Of a stretch of 43,797 nt of DNA, positions 1 through 9,321 are shown one piece after another. The notes beneath the pieces were generated by a model. The model was not told the origin of the DNA, searched no databases, and was given only the letters and a program-made list of their open reading frames with translations. How positions within the stretch are numbered: the stretch's first letter is position 1; each line of letters begins with the position of its first letter. A program made the translations under genes and the position numbers. Source of the stretch: Nostoc sp. CHAB 5836 (GTDB taxonomy: Bacteria; Cyanobacteriota; Cyanobacteriia; Cyanobacteriales; Nostocaceae); the NCBI RefSeq assembly GCF_020829445.1, contig NZ_JAIVFV010000046.1:1-43797 (forward strand). The letters run 5' to 3'.

Positions 1-84
1 ACGGCATTGCATATAAACTCCAGTTTTTATCTCCTAAACTACCAGTCTGCTGTTTCAAGTATCAAGAAGCTGGAGTCTAATTAA
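1..84 (+). CDS. Possible C-terminal end of an upstream gene (partial)
   Basis: Frame 1 is open from the first base for 27 codons and stops with TAA at 82-84, immediately at a strong hairpin. The translated residues show no recognisable motif. A stretch this short can stay open by chance, so this is only a candidate partial gene cut by the window edge. The hairpin at the stop is what makes a real gene end plausible. Confidence 0.25.
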   Translation, partial: TALHINSSFYLLNYQSAVSSIKKLESN

Positions 85-120
85 AGGAATTGCTTGCCGT
101 TGCGGCAAACAATTCCTTTA
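82..120. terminator. Strong hairpin, candidate terminator
   Basis: An 11-bp perfect outer stem (TAAAGGAATTG, 82-92, with its complement at 110-120) continues after one C/A mismatch into TTGCCG/CGGCAA around a 3-nt TTG loop. The lower stem is A/T rich on both sides, so it could end transcripts from either direction. It could also be a dispersed palindromic repeat. Confidence 0.45.
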
Positions 121-161
121 AGTCACAGTTTGTAGTGAACGCGAGTGCATCTCGCAGAGAG

Positions 162-266
162 CAATACGGTTCACAAAAGGGCTGAAACTCTTTTTTTACG
201 AACCACAGAGGCGCAGAGAACACGGAGAGAAGAGAGAAGGAGGAAATGCTTAACCCAAGTGTATTG
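162..266. mobile_element. CAATAC-type MITE, copy 1, with 10-bp target duplication
   Basis: The element starts CAATACGGTTC and ends AAGTGTATTG. It is flanked by TCGCAGAGAG (152-161) and TCGTAGAGAG (267-276), a 10-bp direct repeat with one mismatch, read here as a target-site duplication. The interior (GGTTCACAAAAGGGCTGAAA, then TTTTTTTACGAACCACAGAG) recurs inverted at 16925-17133 and 18169-18272. It has no ORF, so it must depend on a transposase supplied elsewhere. Confidence 0.8.
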
Positions 267-356
267 TCGTAGAGAGGACTAATTCCAGTATTTTTTACAT
301 AATGTACTTTGATTTATTCACGCCGACTTACTTAGTTCTAAATTCCAAATTCCAAA

Positions 357-1058
357 TTACTCGCAGACGTCAATTTTGCCCATTGTGTTTTGTTGCTGGA
401 GATATACGAGAACTTCTAATGTATCTACTTGGGGAAATTCGCGGTAAAAATTACTCACACTCCAGAAGGGTTCGGGTGTTTCCAAGATAATTGTGCGATC
501 GCCCCACTGTTCTAACCAGGGTAGCAATTTTTGTGGCGCTACTGGAGTACATAGCCAAACTGCTTCTGGAGAAAGGGCTTTCATGGCATTTGTCGCTACC
601 GCTATTGTCATACCTGTAGCAATGCCATCATCAACTAAAATGAGCGTGGCTCCCTGTACATTGATCTGTGGACAAGCAGAAATTAATTGAGCCTCAAGAG
701 ACTGAGCAAGGTTTATCGCTTTATTTAAAGCTACTTCCCGCCACCGTGCATCATGTTGAGGGCGAAATAGCTTTTGATCATCAGCCCAAAGAACATTTCC
801 CGAAGCAGTGACTGCACCAATTGCTAACTCTGGGTTTTCTGGATGGCTAATCTTTTTCGCAACGACGATTGTCAACGGACAACCCAAAAGACGTGCTATT
901 GGTGCTGCTACTGGTATACCACCTCTTGGCAAAGCATAAACAATTGGTACAGGCTTTACCCCAGAATCAATAGTTTGCTGAGTCAAAACATCATGGATCA
1001 CTCGCGCCAATAACTCACCCGCATGGGTGCGATCGACGAAAAGTGGGGTATGTGACAT
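357..1058 (-). CDS. Phosphoribosyltransferase domain protein
   Basis: A 233-residue type I phosphoribosyltransferase-fold protein. The PRPP-binding loop is VDDGIATG (about residues 142-149), preceded by the hydrophobic strand LIL. An N-terminal LPRGGIPVA segment fits the pyrophosphate loop of this fold. Proteins of this kind are often annotated only as phosphoribosyltransferase; the acceptor base cannot be told from sequence. I chose ATG at 1058 rather than 1073 because GGGGGA lies just upstream of it, while 1073 has no Shine-Dalgarno sequence. It is transcribed away from the glycosylase gene, with 158 bp between the two starts. It is a lone gene with no operon partner in view. Confidence 0.85.
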   Translation of the reverse strand: MSHTPLFVDRTHAGELLARVIHDVLTQQTIDSGVKPVPIVYALPRGGIPVAAPIARLLGCPLTIVVAKKISHPENPELAIGAVTASGNVLWADDQKLFRPQHDARWREVALNKAINLAQSLEAQLISACPQINVQGATLILVDDGIATGMTIAVATNAMKALSPEAVWLCTPVAPQKLLPWLEQWGDRTIILETPEPFWSVSNFYREFPQVDTLEVLVYLQQQNTMGKIDVCE

Positions 1059-1216
1059 GGTTTCCCCCAGCATCTTAGAACGGCACTGCTTTTATCATGA
1101 CTGAATTTTGTCTCAAATTAACTGATACAATAAGATTTGTATAAATAATCAGTATTCACCAAAAGTCTATTTATTCAGATATGACAGCTGGCGCTGATGC
1201 CAAAATCTTGATTTTC

Positions 1217-1897
1217 ATGAGCAGCGAAACCCAACTCAGCCTCTTCGACGACTCAACTTTTAACCAACGAGAACTGATTCCTACAGACGCGAAAATTCTG
1301 ATCGCTCCGGGAACTTATTCCAGCATAACGGAGTTGACACAGCATTGCGATCGCTGCCACCGTTGTCCATTAGGTGACACTCGTACTCATGCTGTTGTCG
1401 GACGCGGTAATCTCAAAGCACCAATTATGGTTATAGGGGAAGCGCCTGGTCAAAATGAAGACGAAACGGGTTTACCATTTGTGGGCAGATCAGGGCAACT
1501 GTTGGAGAAAATTTTGGCATCTGTGAATCTGACTACTGAGCATGATGTATATATTGCCAATATCAATAAATGCCGCCCACCAGATAATAGAGTTCCCACT
1601 CCTGTAGAAGTCGCGGCTTGTCTGCCCTATTTATTAGAACAAATTCGCCTAGTTGACCCCAAAATAATTCTATTAACAGGTGCAACTGCTGTCAAAGGGA
1701 TCACTGGTGATAAGCGAGCAATTACGAAAATTCGCGGACAGTGGTTGGAGTGGCAAGGGCGTTTATGTATGCCAATTTTTCATCCTTCCTACTTGTTGCG
1801 TAACCCCTCTAAGGAACAAGGTGCGCCTAAATGGTTGATGTGGCAGGATATCCAGGCAGTGCGTGCTAAGTTAGACGAAATCCAAAATAACAGCTAA
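1217..1897 (+). CDS. Family 4 uracil-DNA glycosylase (4Fe-4S)
   Basis: Removes uracil from DNA at the start of base excision repair. The hallmarks of the thermostable iron-sulfur UDG family are present. The cluster ligands are CxxC (about residues 47 and 50), a cysteine in KCRP (119) and one in ACLPYL (135). The uracil-pocket motif GEAPGQNED is at 74-82, and the C-terminal HPSYLLR motif is present. The length of 226 residues is normal for the family. An in-frame ATG at 1181 would add 12 residues; I prefer 1217 because related proteins typically begin close to the QLSLF segment, though neither start has a good ribosome site. It stands alone between a MITE and the phosphoribosyltransferase gene. 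Confidence 0.9.
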   Translation: MSSETQLSLFDDSTFNQRELIPTDAKILIAPGTYSSITELTQHCDRCHRCPLGDTRTHAVVGRGNLKAPIMVIGEAPGQNEDETGLPFVGRSGQLLEKILASVNLTTEHDVYIANINKCRPPDNRVPTPVEVAACLPYLLEQIRLVDPKIILLTGATAVKGITGDKRAITKIRGQWLEWQGRLCMPIFHPSYLLRNPSKEQGAPKWLMWQDIQAVRAKLDEIQNNS

Positions 1898-2250
1898 TGT
1901 GGTAAATTTGCTCAAAATATCTCGCTATTTGTTGAGGTCGTCGAAGGAATAGTGTTTTAGCTTCATTGATCATTGGTCGATCATCTGTCAATACGGTTCA
2001 ATTAAGGTTATTGGTGAGGTGTTATGGAGTGTAGAGACGTTGCATTGCAACGTCTCTACAAGAGTTATCGATAGACAAATTATCTTATCCGAACCGTATT
2101 GGATTATCTGTGACGTGGAAAAAGTATTTGCTAAAAAGCCAGGGTTTTTGCCGGATAAAGAAAATCGGGTTCTTAATTTTGGATAAAGTCGAGCTTAGAA
2201 CCTGATATAAATATTATACTACTGTTAACTGATCGGAGAACAGTATTATA
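1898..2250. other. Gap holding a MITE and the crp-like promoter region
   Basis: No gene is seen. The left half carries the MITE at 1989-2101. The right half (2102-2250) is A/T rich upstream of the regulator gene and holds its ribosome site, GGAGAA near 2235. No palindromic operator was recognised. Confidence 0.6.
1989..2101. mobile_element. CAATAC-type MITE, copy 2, different interior
   Basis: Perfect 11-bp terminal inverted repeats, CAATACGGTTC and GAACCGTATTG. They are flanked by GATCATCTGT (1979-1988) and GATTATCTGT (2102-2111), a 10-bp direct repeat with one mismatch. The centre is a perfect 14-bp palindrome arm pair, GTAGAGACGTTGCA around a single T (2031-2059). The interior differs from copy 1 although the ends agree, as expected if one transposase moves several unrelated passengers. 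Confidence 0.8.
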
Positions 2251-2838
2251 GTGTCTTTCTACACAAGTTTATCCAGCTTAAACAGCAATAATACTAATGA
2301 AATTTTTGCCCGTAGGTCATTTATGCCGGGTGATAAAAACGGTCTTTGGAAGATTGAAAGGGGTTTTGTCAGGACTTTTACCTATCTAGAAGATGGTACA
2401 ACTGTCGCTCTGGGATTGTGGGGCCCTGGAGATGTTGTTGGTAAGGCTTTGTCAAAATTAGAACCTTATCAGATGGAATGCTTAACTAAAGTGGAAGCGA
2501 CAGTCTTAGCTCTAGAGGACTCGACTCAACTAACAGAAACTCTACTTGCCCATATCCAACAGGCTCAGGAATTGATGATCATCCGTAGCCACAAAAAAGT
2601 GGATACTATGCTCATCAAGCTGTTGGCATGGTTATCCAAAAAATTTGGTTCAGAAGTTGAGAAGGGACGTTTAATAGATATGCGTCTAACTCATGAAGAC
2701 TTGGCGGAAATGCTCGGTTCAACTCGTGTTACTATCACTCGTATTCTTGGGCAGTTTGAGCAAGAGGGCTTGATTGCTCGTCTTTCCCTACATCGAATTG
2801 TGCTGCGAGAAGAAGAAATTTGGTACTATGAAATTTAG
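2251..2838 (+). CDS. Crp/Fnr family transcriptional regulator
   Basis: A 195-residue DNA-binding regulator. The N-terminal half is a cyclic-nucleotide-binding-like beta barrel (GPGDVVGKAL, about residues 60-70). The C-terminal half is a winged helix with the Crp-type recognition helix in GSTRVTITRILGQFEQEGLI (about 150-170), closely resembling the NtcA/Crp group of cyanobacteria. The barrel is shorter than in NtcA and lacks a clear cAMP-binding arginine motif, so the ligand, if any, is unknown. The start is GTG with GGAGAA about 12 bp upstream; no ATG near it fits. There are no operon neighbours, so targets cannot be inferred from context. Confidence 0.88.
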   Translation: MSFYTSLSSLNSNNTNEIFARRSFMPGDKNGLWKIERGFVRTFTYLEDGTTVALGLWGPGDVVGKALSKLEPYQMECLTKVEATVLALEDSTQLTETLLAHIQQAQELMIIRSHKKVDTMLIKLLAWLSKKFGSEVEKGRLIDMRLTHEDLAEMLGSTRVTITRILGQFEQEGLIARLSLHRIVLREEEIWYYEI

Positions 2839-3555
2839 ATTATTTCAGCACTTCGGCAAAACTCAGTATTTGTAGCAGGGCTATTTCATTCTCATCTAGC
2901 CCGCCTCAGAATGAATTCTGAGTCTCATCTAGCCCATTCGCGATAGGCTAAGGTCAAGTAACATTTGTCAATAAGCAATATTACTCAAAGTATGGCTGAA
3001 AACTGGGGTTGGAAACACAATTTTTCAGCAGGCGATGCCTAGGTTGGGCTACGCCTACGCTTAATCTGAATACGCATCTTTATTCTTGACCGATAAGTTC
3101 AGTACAAGAGTTAACTTAATACCTCTGCTTTTCCCAAATTTTAAGCATAATTTCTAATTGACAAAAGTAAGATTCCATTAAACTCTCACCGATGCATCTA
3201 GCCCGCCTCAGAATGAATTCTGAGTCTAATAGCGAAAGTAGTCTAAAGACTACTGAGAAAAGGTTATAGTCCGTTAAAACGCAATACAGTTCAGTTAAGC
3301 ATTTCTTTCTTCTCTTTGCGTCCAACTCTTACGAGACGCACTCGCGTTGGCGTCCTTCTCCCAGGGGGAGACGCACTCGCGTTTGCGGTAGCCTGCGGCA
3401 AGCCGAAGCGTCTACGCTAAAAAAACTGACTTTTACTGAGAGTTTTAGCCTTCAATAGGTAATCTTGTAGGGGGAAGGGGGTAATTACTAGTTCTCCCGA
3501 CTCTTGCGCATTCATCCCACACTCACTCGAATGAGAGTGTGAGATGAATGCTGAT
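2839..3555. other. Gap of about 700 bp made of repeat fragments
   Basis: No credible gene. Bases 2877-2925 and 3195-3275 carry pieces of the palindromic cluster also found at 22140-22265 and 24459-24620 (shared core CTAGCCCGCCTCAGAAT). At 3281 this is joined directly to a CAATAC-type MITE fragment (CAATACAGTTCAGTTAAGCA). Bases 3340-3415 hold the common GCGTCCTTCTCCCAGGGGGA repeat. The region reads as successive repeat insertions with only ends preserved. Confidence 0.6.
3509..3550. terminator. Hairpin downstream of the FemAB-like gene
   Basis: CATTCATC and CACACTC arms pair with GAGTGTGAG and GATGAATG around a TCGA-centred loop. It lies 6 bp beyond the stop of the minus-strand gene ending at 3556. 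No T run follows on either strand, so it may act in RNA stability rather than as an intrinsic terminator. Confidence 0.4.
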
Positions 3556-4725
3556 CTAGCTAAATGGTAACTCTGCATTAATTGCCTCAATTTCCTGCTG
3601 TTCGAGTTGATTCACTTCCTTAATATAGGGACGTAAAATTTGTCCTAAACGATTATTGTAAAAGCGGTGCAGGCTGTGATTGGGCATAGCGGGGAAACCG
3701 CGCCGTTTTTTGTGTCGCCCGCCCGCACCAGGGTCAAAAATTTGGATTCCGTTAGCGATCGCCCACTCAATTGGTGCATAATAGCAGGCATCAAAATGTA
3801 AGCAATCTATTTCTTGAAAACTCCCCCAATAGCGTCCATAGAGTTTGTCACCTTTAAACAAACAAAAGGACATTCCTAAAGGATGAGAATTATCTTGCTC
3901 GCTATATGCGGCAATAAACAAGACTCGATGGCGATAATTGGTGTTTAGCTGCTCAAAAAACTGTTGTGTGAGATATTTGCTACCCCACCAGCCAAACTTA
4001 TCGCAGGTGTCAGCATAGAACTGGTACATCAAGGGGAATGAAGACTGAAGAATTTGATCACCAGTTAGAGGTTGCAATCGTAAACCTGCTTTCTCCACAG
4101 CTTTGCGTTCCCGCTTGATATTGCGGCGCTGATTGGCGTTAAACACCTTCAAGTAGTCATCAAAAGTTTTAAAGCCAGCATTTTCCCAGATGTAGCTGTG
4201 GTGCAGCCAAGTTGTAAAGCCATGCCTTTCCAGCATCGGTTGCCATTGGGGATCTACGTAAAGAAAATGACACCCAGAAATCCGATTTTTGGAGCAAAAA
4301 GTGTCAATTTCATGCACCATCATCGCTGTGATTTCATCCTCATCTTCTCCTGGGGCAATTAAGAACCGATAGCCTTCAGCCGGAGTAAATGGTGTCATTC
4401 CCAGCAATTTCGGGTAATATTGGACTCCGATGCGATCGGCTAACTCTGCCCATTGGTGATCAAAAACAAATTCACCAGAGCTATGTCCTTTAAGATAAAG
4501 TGGCGCAGCAGCAATCAGCGTTCTATCTCGCCACAATGTCAAGTGATTTGGCAACCAACCAGTTTTAGCCGTAGCACTCTGGGAGGTTTCGAGATTGTTC
4601 AGCCACTCCCATTCTAAAAACGGCGTTTTGAGTGGCATTGCCAAAGCATTCCAGGCATTTTGAGGTACTTCAGCGATTTTGTTCGTCCAAACGACACAAT
4701 AGCGAGGCTTAAGTTGTTCCACCAT
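3556..4725 (-). CDS. FemAB/GNAT-like protein (DUF482-type)
   Basis: A 389-residue protein of the acyl-CoA N-acyltransferase fold, resembling the FemAB-like DUF482 family (often annotated peptidogalycan biosynthesis/recognition). It has no signal peptide. Recognisable features are an N-terminal FLEWEWL segment, a basic central stretch NQRRNIKRERKAVEKAG (about 200-215), and a C-terminal glycine-rich FDPGAGGRHKKRRGF (about 340-354) characteristic of the family. Length is normal. The acceptor substrate is unknown; transfer of an amino acid or acyl group to a cell-envelope component is only an inference from FemAB. The next gene upstream (RibD-like) is on the same strand 93 bp away, separated by a short tandem repeat. 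Confidence 0.8.
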   Translation of the reverse strand: MVEQLKPRYCVVWTNKIAEVPQNAWNALAMPLKTPFLEWEWLNNLETSQSATAKTGWLPNHLTLWRDRTLIAAAPLYLKGHSSGEFVFDHQWAELADRIGVQYYPKLLGMTPFTPAEGYRFLIAPGEDEDEITAMMVHEIDTFCSKNRISGCHFLYVDPQWQPMLERHGFTTWLHHSYIWENAGFKTFDDYLKVFNANQRRNIKRERKAVEKAGLRLQPLTGDQILQSSFPLMYQFYADTCDKFGWWGSKYLTQQFFEQLNTNYRHRVLFIAAYSEQDNSHPLGMSFCLFKGDKLYGRYWGSFQEIDCLHFDACYYAPIEWAIANGIQIFDPGAGGRHKKRRGFPAMPNHSLHRFYNNRLGQILRPYIKEVNQLEQQEIEAINAELPFS

Positions 4726-4728
4726 GTT

Positions 4729-4761
4729 AGGGGAGTAGCGAGTAGGGAGTAGGGAGTAGGG
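4729..4761. repeat. Heptamer STRR (GGGAGTA)
   Basis: About four copies of a 7-bp unit, GAGTAGG in one register, lie between two same-strand genes. Short tandem heptamers of this kind are characteristic of heterocystous cyanobacteria. Confidence 0.8.
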
Positions 4762-4818
4762 ACAAGGCTCAGTACAAGTGCCCCATGCCCAATCCCCAAT
4801 AACCTAATTTAGCGTAAT

Positions 4819-5559
4819 CTAATCTCCTGGTCGTTGCAGACGATAGTGCAAAAACACTTCTTGCTCAATGGTATGAACTTCTAGAAGTTGCAATTTGGGA
4901 GCTAAATCGGGTAAAAATCCTTTCCCTTCTACAGGTGTGGGTGCGGTATTACCACCTAAAATCAAAGGACAGACAGTTAGCCATAATTCATCAATTAAAT
5001 CTAATCCCAGCAAGGAAGCGACTAATTCACCTCCACCCAAGACCGCCAACCGTGTTATATGTAGAGTGGCTAGATGCTTTAAAGCTGCGGGAATATCAAT
5101 TTCTCGCGTTGGTGTTTCAAAAACCAGAATCTGGTCAAATTCTGGACGGCACTCCTCTGCTCCGTTTCCTAGAGTTGAGGGAAGCGTCTGTAAGCGTCCT
5201 TTCCATGAAAGCGCTCCTGCTGTTGTCGTGAGTAGCCAACGTCTAACTGGTTGCTTAAAAAACTGAGTTTCCGGATTGAGGTTTGCAGAGTGTGTAATGA
5301 CTATATGAACTGGCTGCAAAGGCTTCCCTCCTTGCGCCCGATGTTCCAATAGAGTTGGATCTGTTACAGTAAGTGTCGTTCCGTAGGCACTCAAAGTACC
5401 AGCACCGAATAAAACCGCATCAGAGGCCGCGATTTGTTTTTCTAAGTGTGCTTGATCAACCCTTGAACCAAACCGAGCAGGCGATCGCCTAAAATCTGCT
5501 ATTTTACCATCTGCACTCATTGCTAAAACAACTGTAGTATGAGGACGATGTTGCAACAT
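4819..5559 (-). CDS. RibD C-terminal domain reductase-like protein
   Basis: A 246-residue single-domain protein of the dihydrofolate reductase fold (RibD C-terminal type). In riboflavin synthesis this domain reduces the ribosylamino-pyrimidine intermediate with NADPH. Visible motifs are LAMSADGKIAD at about residues 12-22, DAVLFGAGTLSAYG at about 47-60, LAVLGGGELVASLL (the NADP-binding glycine turn, about 170-183) and LTVCPLILGG (about 195-204). There is no deaminase domain, so if it serves riboflavin synthesis a separate deaminase must act. Many cyanobacterial homologues are of unproven function. The adjacent FemAB-like gene gives no pathway hint. Confidence 0.82.
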   Translation of the reverse strand: MLQHRPHTTVVLAMSADGKIADFRRSPARFGSRVDQAHLEKQIAASDAVLFGAGTLSAYGTTLTVTDPTLLEHRAQGGKPLQPVHIVITHSANLNPETQFFKQPVRRWLLTTTAGALSWKGRLQTLPSTLGNGAEECRPEFDQILVFETPTREIDIPAALKHLATLHITRLAVLGGGELVASLLGLDLIDELWLTVCPLILGGNTAPTPVEGKGFLPDLAPKLQLLEVHTIEQEVFLHYRLQRPGD

Positions 5560-5853
5560 GAAATTGATTTGATAGTTTTAATATTTTCTTTCATCGTGTG
5601 TAGATTTTCAAAAAAATCCATACCTGCAAGCTACTGTTTTACAATTTCACTACTGGATTCATATGCAACACAAATTCCTTCCACATCTAGCATATCTGAG
5701 TTTTGGTATACCGCGTTTCTTTTTGATTTCTAGCAATTTGTTATTTTTAAACATTGAAAATAACATTTTGATAATTTAATAAAATGTCTCATTTAGCTGT
5801 TCTAATTGTATATCTTTGCTGTTGTGGTTTGCAGATGCAAAGTGAGACACTTG

Positions 5854-7977
5854 ATGACTAATTCCCGCCAATCTTCCTTTCGTCGAATTTTAGTAACAAG
5901 AATATTGCTTCTGTTCGTCCCAGTTTTACTTATAGGCGAGATTGTTGCCTTGAATAAGGCACGCTCTAGCATATTGCGAACTGCACGTCAAAATTTAACA
6001 GAAAGCGCCATCAGTAAAGGGGAGAGAATTGGAGATGCGATCGCTATCTTAAAAGCTCATTTGCTGAGTGTCAGTAAAACAACGGTTATTCCATCGGATT
6101 CACCTGTACAAGGGCAAGAAATTCTCACGCAGTTAAAGCAGCAACTTCCAGCCAGTATTGAGTGCATCCAATTAACGAATCTCCTCGACCAAAAAATAAT
6201 TGCCAGTAGCTGTGGGGATCAACCAATTGGAGAATTAAGATCATTTTTGTCTAGTGACGAAATTGATATCAAAGCAATCTTTCCGCCAAAGGTAGGAATA
6301 ACTGGAAAAAGAAACACACTAAATCAACTACAAGTAGTTTTATCTGCACCAGTTTTTGATAGTCAAAAAAATTCAGTTTACAATTTAAGTATTCAGTCTG
6401 CATTGTACCAAAAGACCAGAAATCCTCCGGGATCACTCACTGGCGCTATGGTAGTGATTGCTGAAGATGGCACCATCTTGGCGCATCCAATCACAGAGTG
6501 GGTGGGAACTAATATCAATCAGCACCCAAATGCTTCCCAACTCAATAGCATAATTAAAAATGCCATTGCGGGACGAAATGATCCGATCAATTTGTCTTTT
6601 ACAGATGGGAAAGAATTAGTAGCTGGCTATACAGCTATTACAAATCCACTTACTCAACAGCCGCAGCAAAAATGGATAGTCTTAGCTGTTACTAGTGTTG
6701 ATAATGCCCTTTTTGGTTTAGAGGAAATCAAACTCATTCTCATCGTTTTGACAGTTGGTTTGATTGGTGCAAGTTTGTTAGCATCTCTATATTTAGCACC
6801 TTACTTGGCACGTCCTGTAGAAGAATTGCGAGACTACGCTCTCAATATTCACTCTCACCACGCCGCACAACCAGTTCCGCACAATTTTCAAATCCGGGAA
6901 TTCAATCAACTGGCCCAAGCATTAGACCAAATGGTAGAACGGCTCAAAGCTGGGGCAGAAGAACTGGAAATAGCTTGGAAAGAAGCAAAAACCGCTAACC
7001 AGATTAAAAGCCAGTTTTTGGCTACGACTTCCCATGAATTGAGAAATCCGTTAAATATTATTATTAACTGTATTCGCCTGGTTGAAGATGGCTTATGTGA
7101 TAACCGGGAAGAAGAAATGGAGTTTCTCAAACGTGCGGATGAAACAACGATTCACTTGCTAGGTATTATTAATGATTTACTCGATATTTCTAAAATTGAA
7201 GCAGGTAAGCTTTCAGTCATCACCACACCTGTTGACCTTCGACAAATATTGTTAGAGGTGATTAATTTACAATCAGTTAATGTTCAACAAAAGGGCTTGC
7301 AATTGAAATGTGAGTTAGATCCCCAACAGATACCAATTAAGGCAGATGCGGCAAAACTGAAGCAAGTGCTGATTAATGTTATCGGCAACGCCACTAAGTT
7401 TACCGACATAGGAAGCATTACCATTGCTACAGAAATTCAATATAGTAAATCTCAGGTGGTAATCGCTGTCAAAGATACAGGTATAGGCATTGATCCAACT
7501 CAACAGCACAAGCTATTTCGCCCCTTTGTAATGGTGAATGGCACAACCACGCGCCAGTTTGAAGGTACTGGATTGGGACTAGCGATTTCACGAAACTTAA
7601 TTGAACTCATGGGAGGCAGCATTGGTCTTGAGAGTGCAGGACTTTATCAAGGTACGACACTGAAAATTACCTTACCTTTGATTGATATCTCGCTGTTACC
7701 TGTTCCAAACAAAGAAGGAAATGTCGGGGATCTGGGATTCTCCTCTCTAAATGAGGCAGCAACAGTCAGCGACTATCCTACCCTACAGCAGTCTGGGGTA
7801 AGTTCCTCTTTGGGGATCAACAAGTCTGTGAAAGCAGATGTAGATAAAGAGATGTTCCCGAAGTCCCTGCTGTTACTTGGAAAAGAGACTTGTGAAATTC
7901 GTCTTTCGCCACTGCAAACTATCCTGATAAGTCTTCCAAAAGGACAAGTTTGTGCCAATGGGACATCTCAAAGGTAA
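5854..7977 (+). CDS. Membrane sensor histidine kinase
   Basis: A 707-residue two-component sensor. The first membrane helix is at about residues 13-34, followed by a roughly 250-residue external sensor region of the Cache kind, and a second helix at about 294-316. A HAMP-like linker and coiled coil follow. The dimerisation/phosphoacceptor box SHELRNPLN puts the histidine at about 394. The ATPase domain has N box NVIGNATKF, G1 DTGIGI and G2 GTGLGL. A roughly 110-residue tail has no recognisable domain and no receiver. The ORF is open back to 5806; I chose ATG 5854 because it places MTNSRQ just before the helix, but the ribosome site is weak. No response regulator is adjacent, so it is an orphan kinase. 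Confidence 0.88.
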   Translation: MTNSRQSSFRRILVTRILLLFVPVLLIGEIVALNKARSSILRTARQNLTESAISKGERIGDAIAILKAHLLSVSKTTVIPSDSPVQGQEILTQLKQQLPASIECIQLTNLLDQKIIASSCGDQPIGELRSFLSSDEIDIKAIFPPKVGITGKRNTLNQLQVVLSAPVFDSQKNSVYNLSIQSALYQKTRNPPGSLTGAMVVIAEDGTILAHPITEWVGTNINQHPNASQLNSIIKNAIAGRNDPINLSFTDGKELVAGYTAITNPLTQQPQQKWIVLAVTSVDNALFGLEEIKLILIVLTVGLIGASLLASLYLAPYLARPVEELRDYALNIHSHHAAQPVPHNFQIREFNQLAQALDQMVERLKAGAEELEIAWKEAKTANQIKSQFLATTSHELRNPLNIIINCIRLVEDGLCDNREEEMEFLKRADETTIHLLGIINDLLDISKIEAGKLSVITTPVDLRQILLEVINLQSVNVQQKGLQLKCELDPQQIPIKADAAKLKQVLINVIGNATKFTDIGSITIATEIQYSKSQVVIAVKDTGIGIDPTQQHKLFRPFVMVNGTTTRQFEGTGLGLAISRNLIELMGGSIGLESAGLYQGTTLKITLPLIDISLLPVPNKEGNVGDLGFSSLNEAATVSDYPTLQQSGVSSSLGINKSVKADVDKEMFPKSLLLLGKETCEIRLSPLQTILISLPKGQVCANGTSQR

Positions 7978-8083
7978 TCGTCGCTGCGTTCCCATTGTAA
8001 ATTTAACAAAGTAATGGGGTTTAATTCCCCTGCCTAACGAGGGCAGCACGAATTGAACGCCTAAGCTAAATAAGAGTCACTTT

Positions 8084-8222
8084 CAATACTGCGCAGGTTT
8101 TGCCCAAAAACCTTAACCCGTGTAGGTTGGGTTGAGGAACGAAACCCAACATTTGGGGGGCTTTGTTGGGTTTCGCAGAGCCTCAACCCAACCTACGATT
8201 TTCCAAAACCTACGCAGTATTG
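8084..8222. mobile_element. CAATAC-type MITE, copy 3, with exact 10-bp duplication
   Basis: Ends CAATACTGCGCAGGTTTTG and CAAAACCTACGCAGTATTG form 19-bp inverted repeats with one mismatch. Both flanks are GAGTCACTTT (8074-8083 and 8223-8232), an exact 10-bp target duplication. The interior is the long palindrome built from GTAGGTTGGGTTGAGG and its complement. A copy of that interior alone lies near 18118-18157. Confidence 0.85.
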
Positions 8223-8234
8223 GAGTCACTTTCA

Positions 8235-8270
8235 CGTAATTACGAATTACGAATTACGAATTACGAATTA
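8235..8270. repeat. Heptamer STRR (TTACGAA)
   Basis: Five near-perfect copies of a 7-bp unit directly downstream of radC. The same heptamer recurs at 37281-37311. Confidence 0.85.
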
Positions 8271-8272
8271 TT

Positions 8273-9004
8273 TTAATCCCCCTGTGGATGCTCATCCCAC
8301 AAGGTTGTCAGTTCCCGTAAACTTTGATGATTGCCATTGCCCAAAATCAGATGATCTAGCAGGGGAATGCCCAAAACCTCTGCCCCTGCTAACAACTGGC
8401 GCGTTAATTCTATATCTTCTTGGCTGGGTTCAAGATTACCAGAAGGATGGTTGTGGGCTACTATTAGTCGCGTTGCTCCTTGGCGAATAACTTCGCGAAA
8501 AATATCACGGGGAGAGGCTAGAGTTTCAGTTGCGGTGCCAATGGTAATTACTTGCGTACCCAGCAAACGATTTTTGACATCTAACAGCACCACTGCAAAA
8601 CGTTCTTGTATCTGCCACATCAAATCTTGGCTAAGGGTAGCAGCAGCAGCAAGTGGGCTATCAATTAATGTGCCATCTAAAGGACGAGATTGAAAGGCGC
8701 GTTTGCCTAATTCAATCGCGGCTAAGATACTTGTCGCCTTCGCTGGCCCAACACCAGAAATTTGCATCAACTCGGCGGGAGTAACTTCTCGCAGAACTAC
8801 CAACGGATCACGTTGGTGTTTCCCTAATTCGCTCAAAATATATTGTCCTAAACCCACAGCAGACAGTTTTCCTGGCCCTTGACCGGTGCCTAAAAGAATT
8901 GCAATTAACTCCGCTGTGGCTAAAATTTTGGCACCATGCGTCATTAGCCGTTCACGCGGACGCTCATTTGTAGGTAAGTCGGCAATTCTGAGGCAATAGG
9001 TCAT
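8273..9004 (-). CDS. radC: RadC family JAB/MPN protein
   Basis: A 243-residue RadC-family protein. The N-terminal part has a helix-hairpin-helix-like segment ([22 protein letters not shown], about residues 80-101). The C-terminal JAB1/MPN metal-binding motif is [15 protein letters not shown] (about 185-199), complete with both histidines, serine and aspartate. Length is typical. The family was once linked to DNA repair, but that role is not supported; its biochemical function is uncertain. It is a lone minus-strand gene between a MITE/STRR and an A/T-rich gap, so context gives no clue. Confidence 0.92.
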   Translation of the reverse strand: MTYCLRIADLPTNERPRERLMTHGAKILATAELIAILLGTGQGPGKLSAVGLGQYILSELGKHQRDPLVVLREVTPAELMQISGVGPAKATSILAAIELGKRAFQSRPLDGTLIDSPLAAAATLSQDLMWQIQERFAVVLLDVKNRLLGTQVITIGTATETLASPRDIFREVIRQGATRLIVAHNHPSGNLEPSQEDIELTRQLLAGAEVLGIPLLDHLILGNGNHQSLRELTTLWDEHPQGD

Positions 9005-9321
9005 AGAAAACTCTGAGAATAGTCATCAAAGATAGAACTATCCTTAGTTATCCCTTCTTTGCTCTCAAAATCATCTTTTTTGAGAAAATCTTTAATTTTG
9101 GCAAATTTTCTCTATTTCTCTATTGATGACTAATAACTTGTGGAGAAGTTAGTATAAAATCAACATTCAAACTTCAATTAAGGGACTATTTCCAATGGCC
9201 CAACACTTTTCAAACACCCTCTAAGATATTTCCTGTTGACGAAAGTAAAAGCATTAAATAGTAACGCCTTCAGCTTCCGTGAAGTTTTACCGATTTCGAG
9301 TACATTTCAATTACCTATACC
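9005..9321. other. Gap between radC and a divergent gene
   Basis: A/T rich, between two divergently transcribed genes, so it presumably holds both promoters. I see no repeat, RNA gene or clear operator in it. Confidence 0.5.

Noticed and set aside
1181..1216. Upstream ATG extension of the uracil-DNA glycosylase
   Set aside because: The extra 12 residues add nothing typical of the family, and the normal N-terminus begins at 1217; not fully excluded.
3116..3325. 69-codon minus-strand ORF
   Set aside because: It lies within joined repeat fragments, has no ribosome site and no recognisable protein features.
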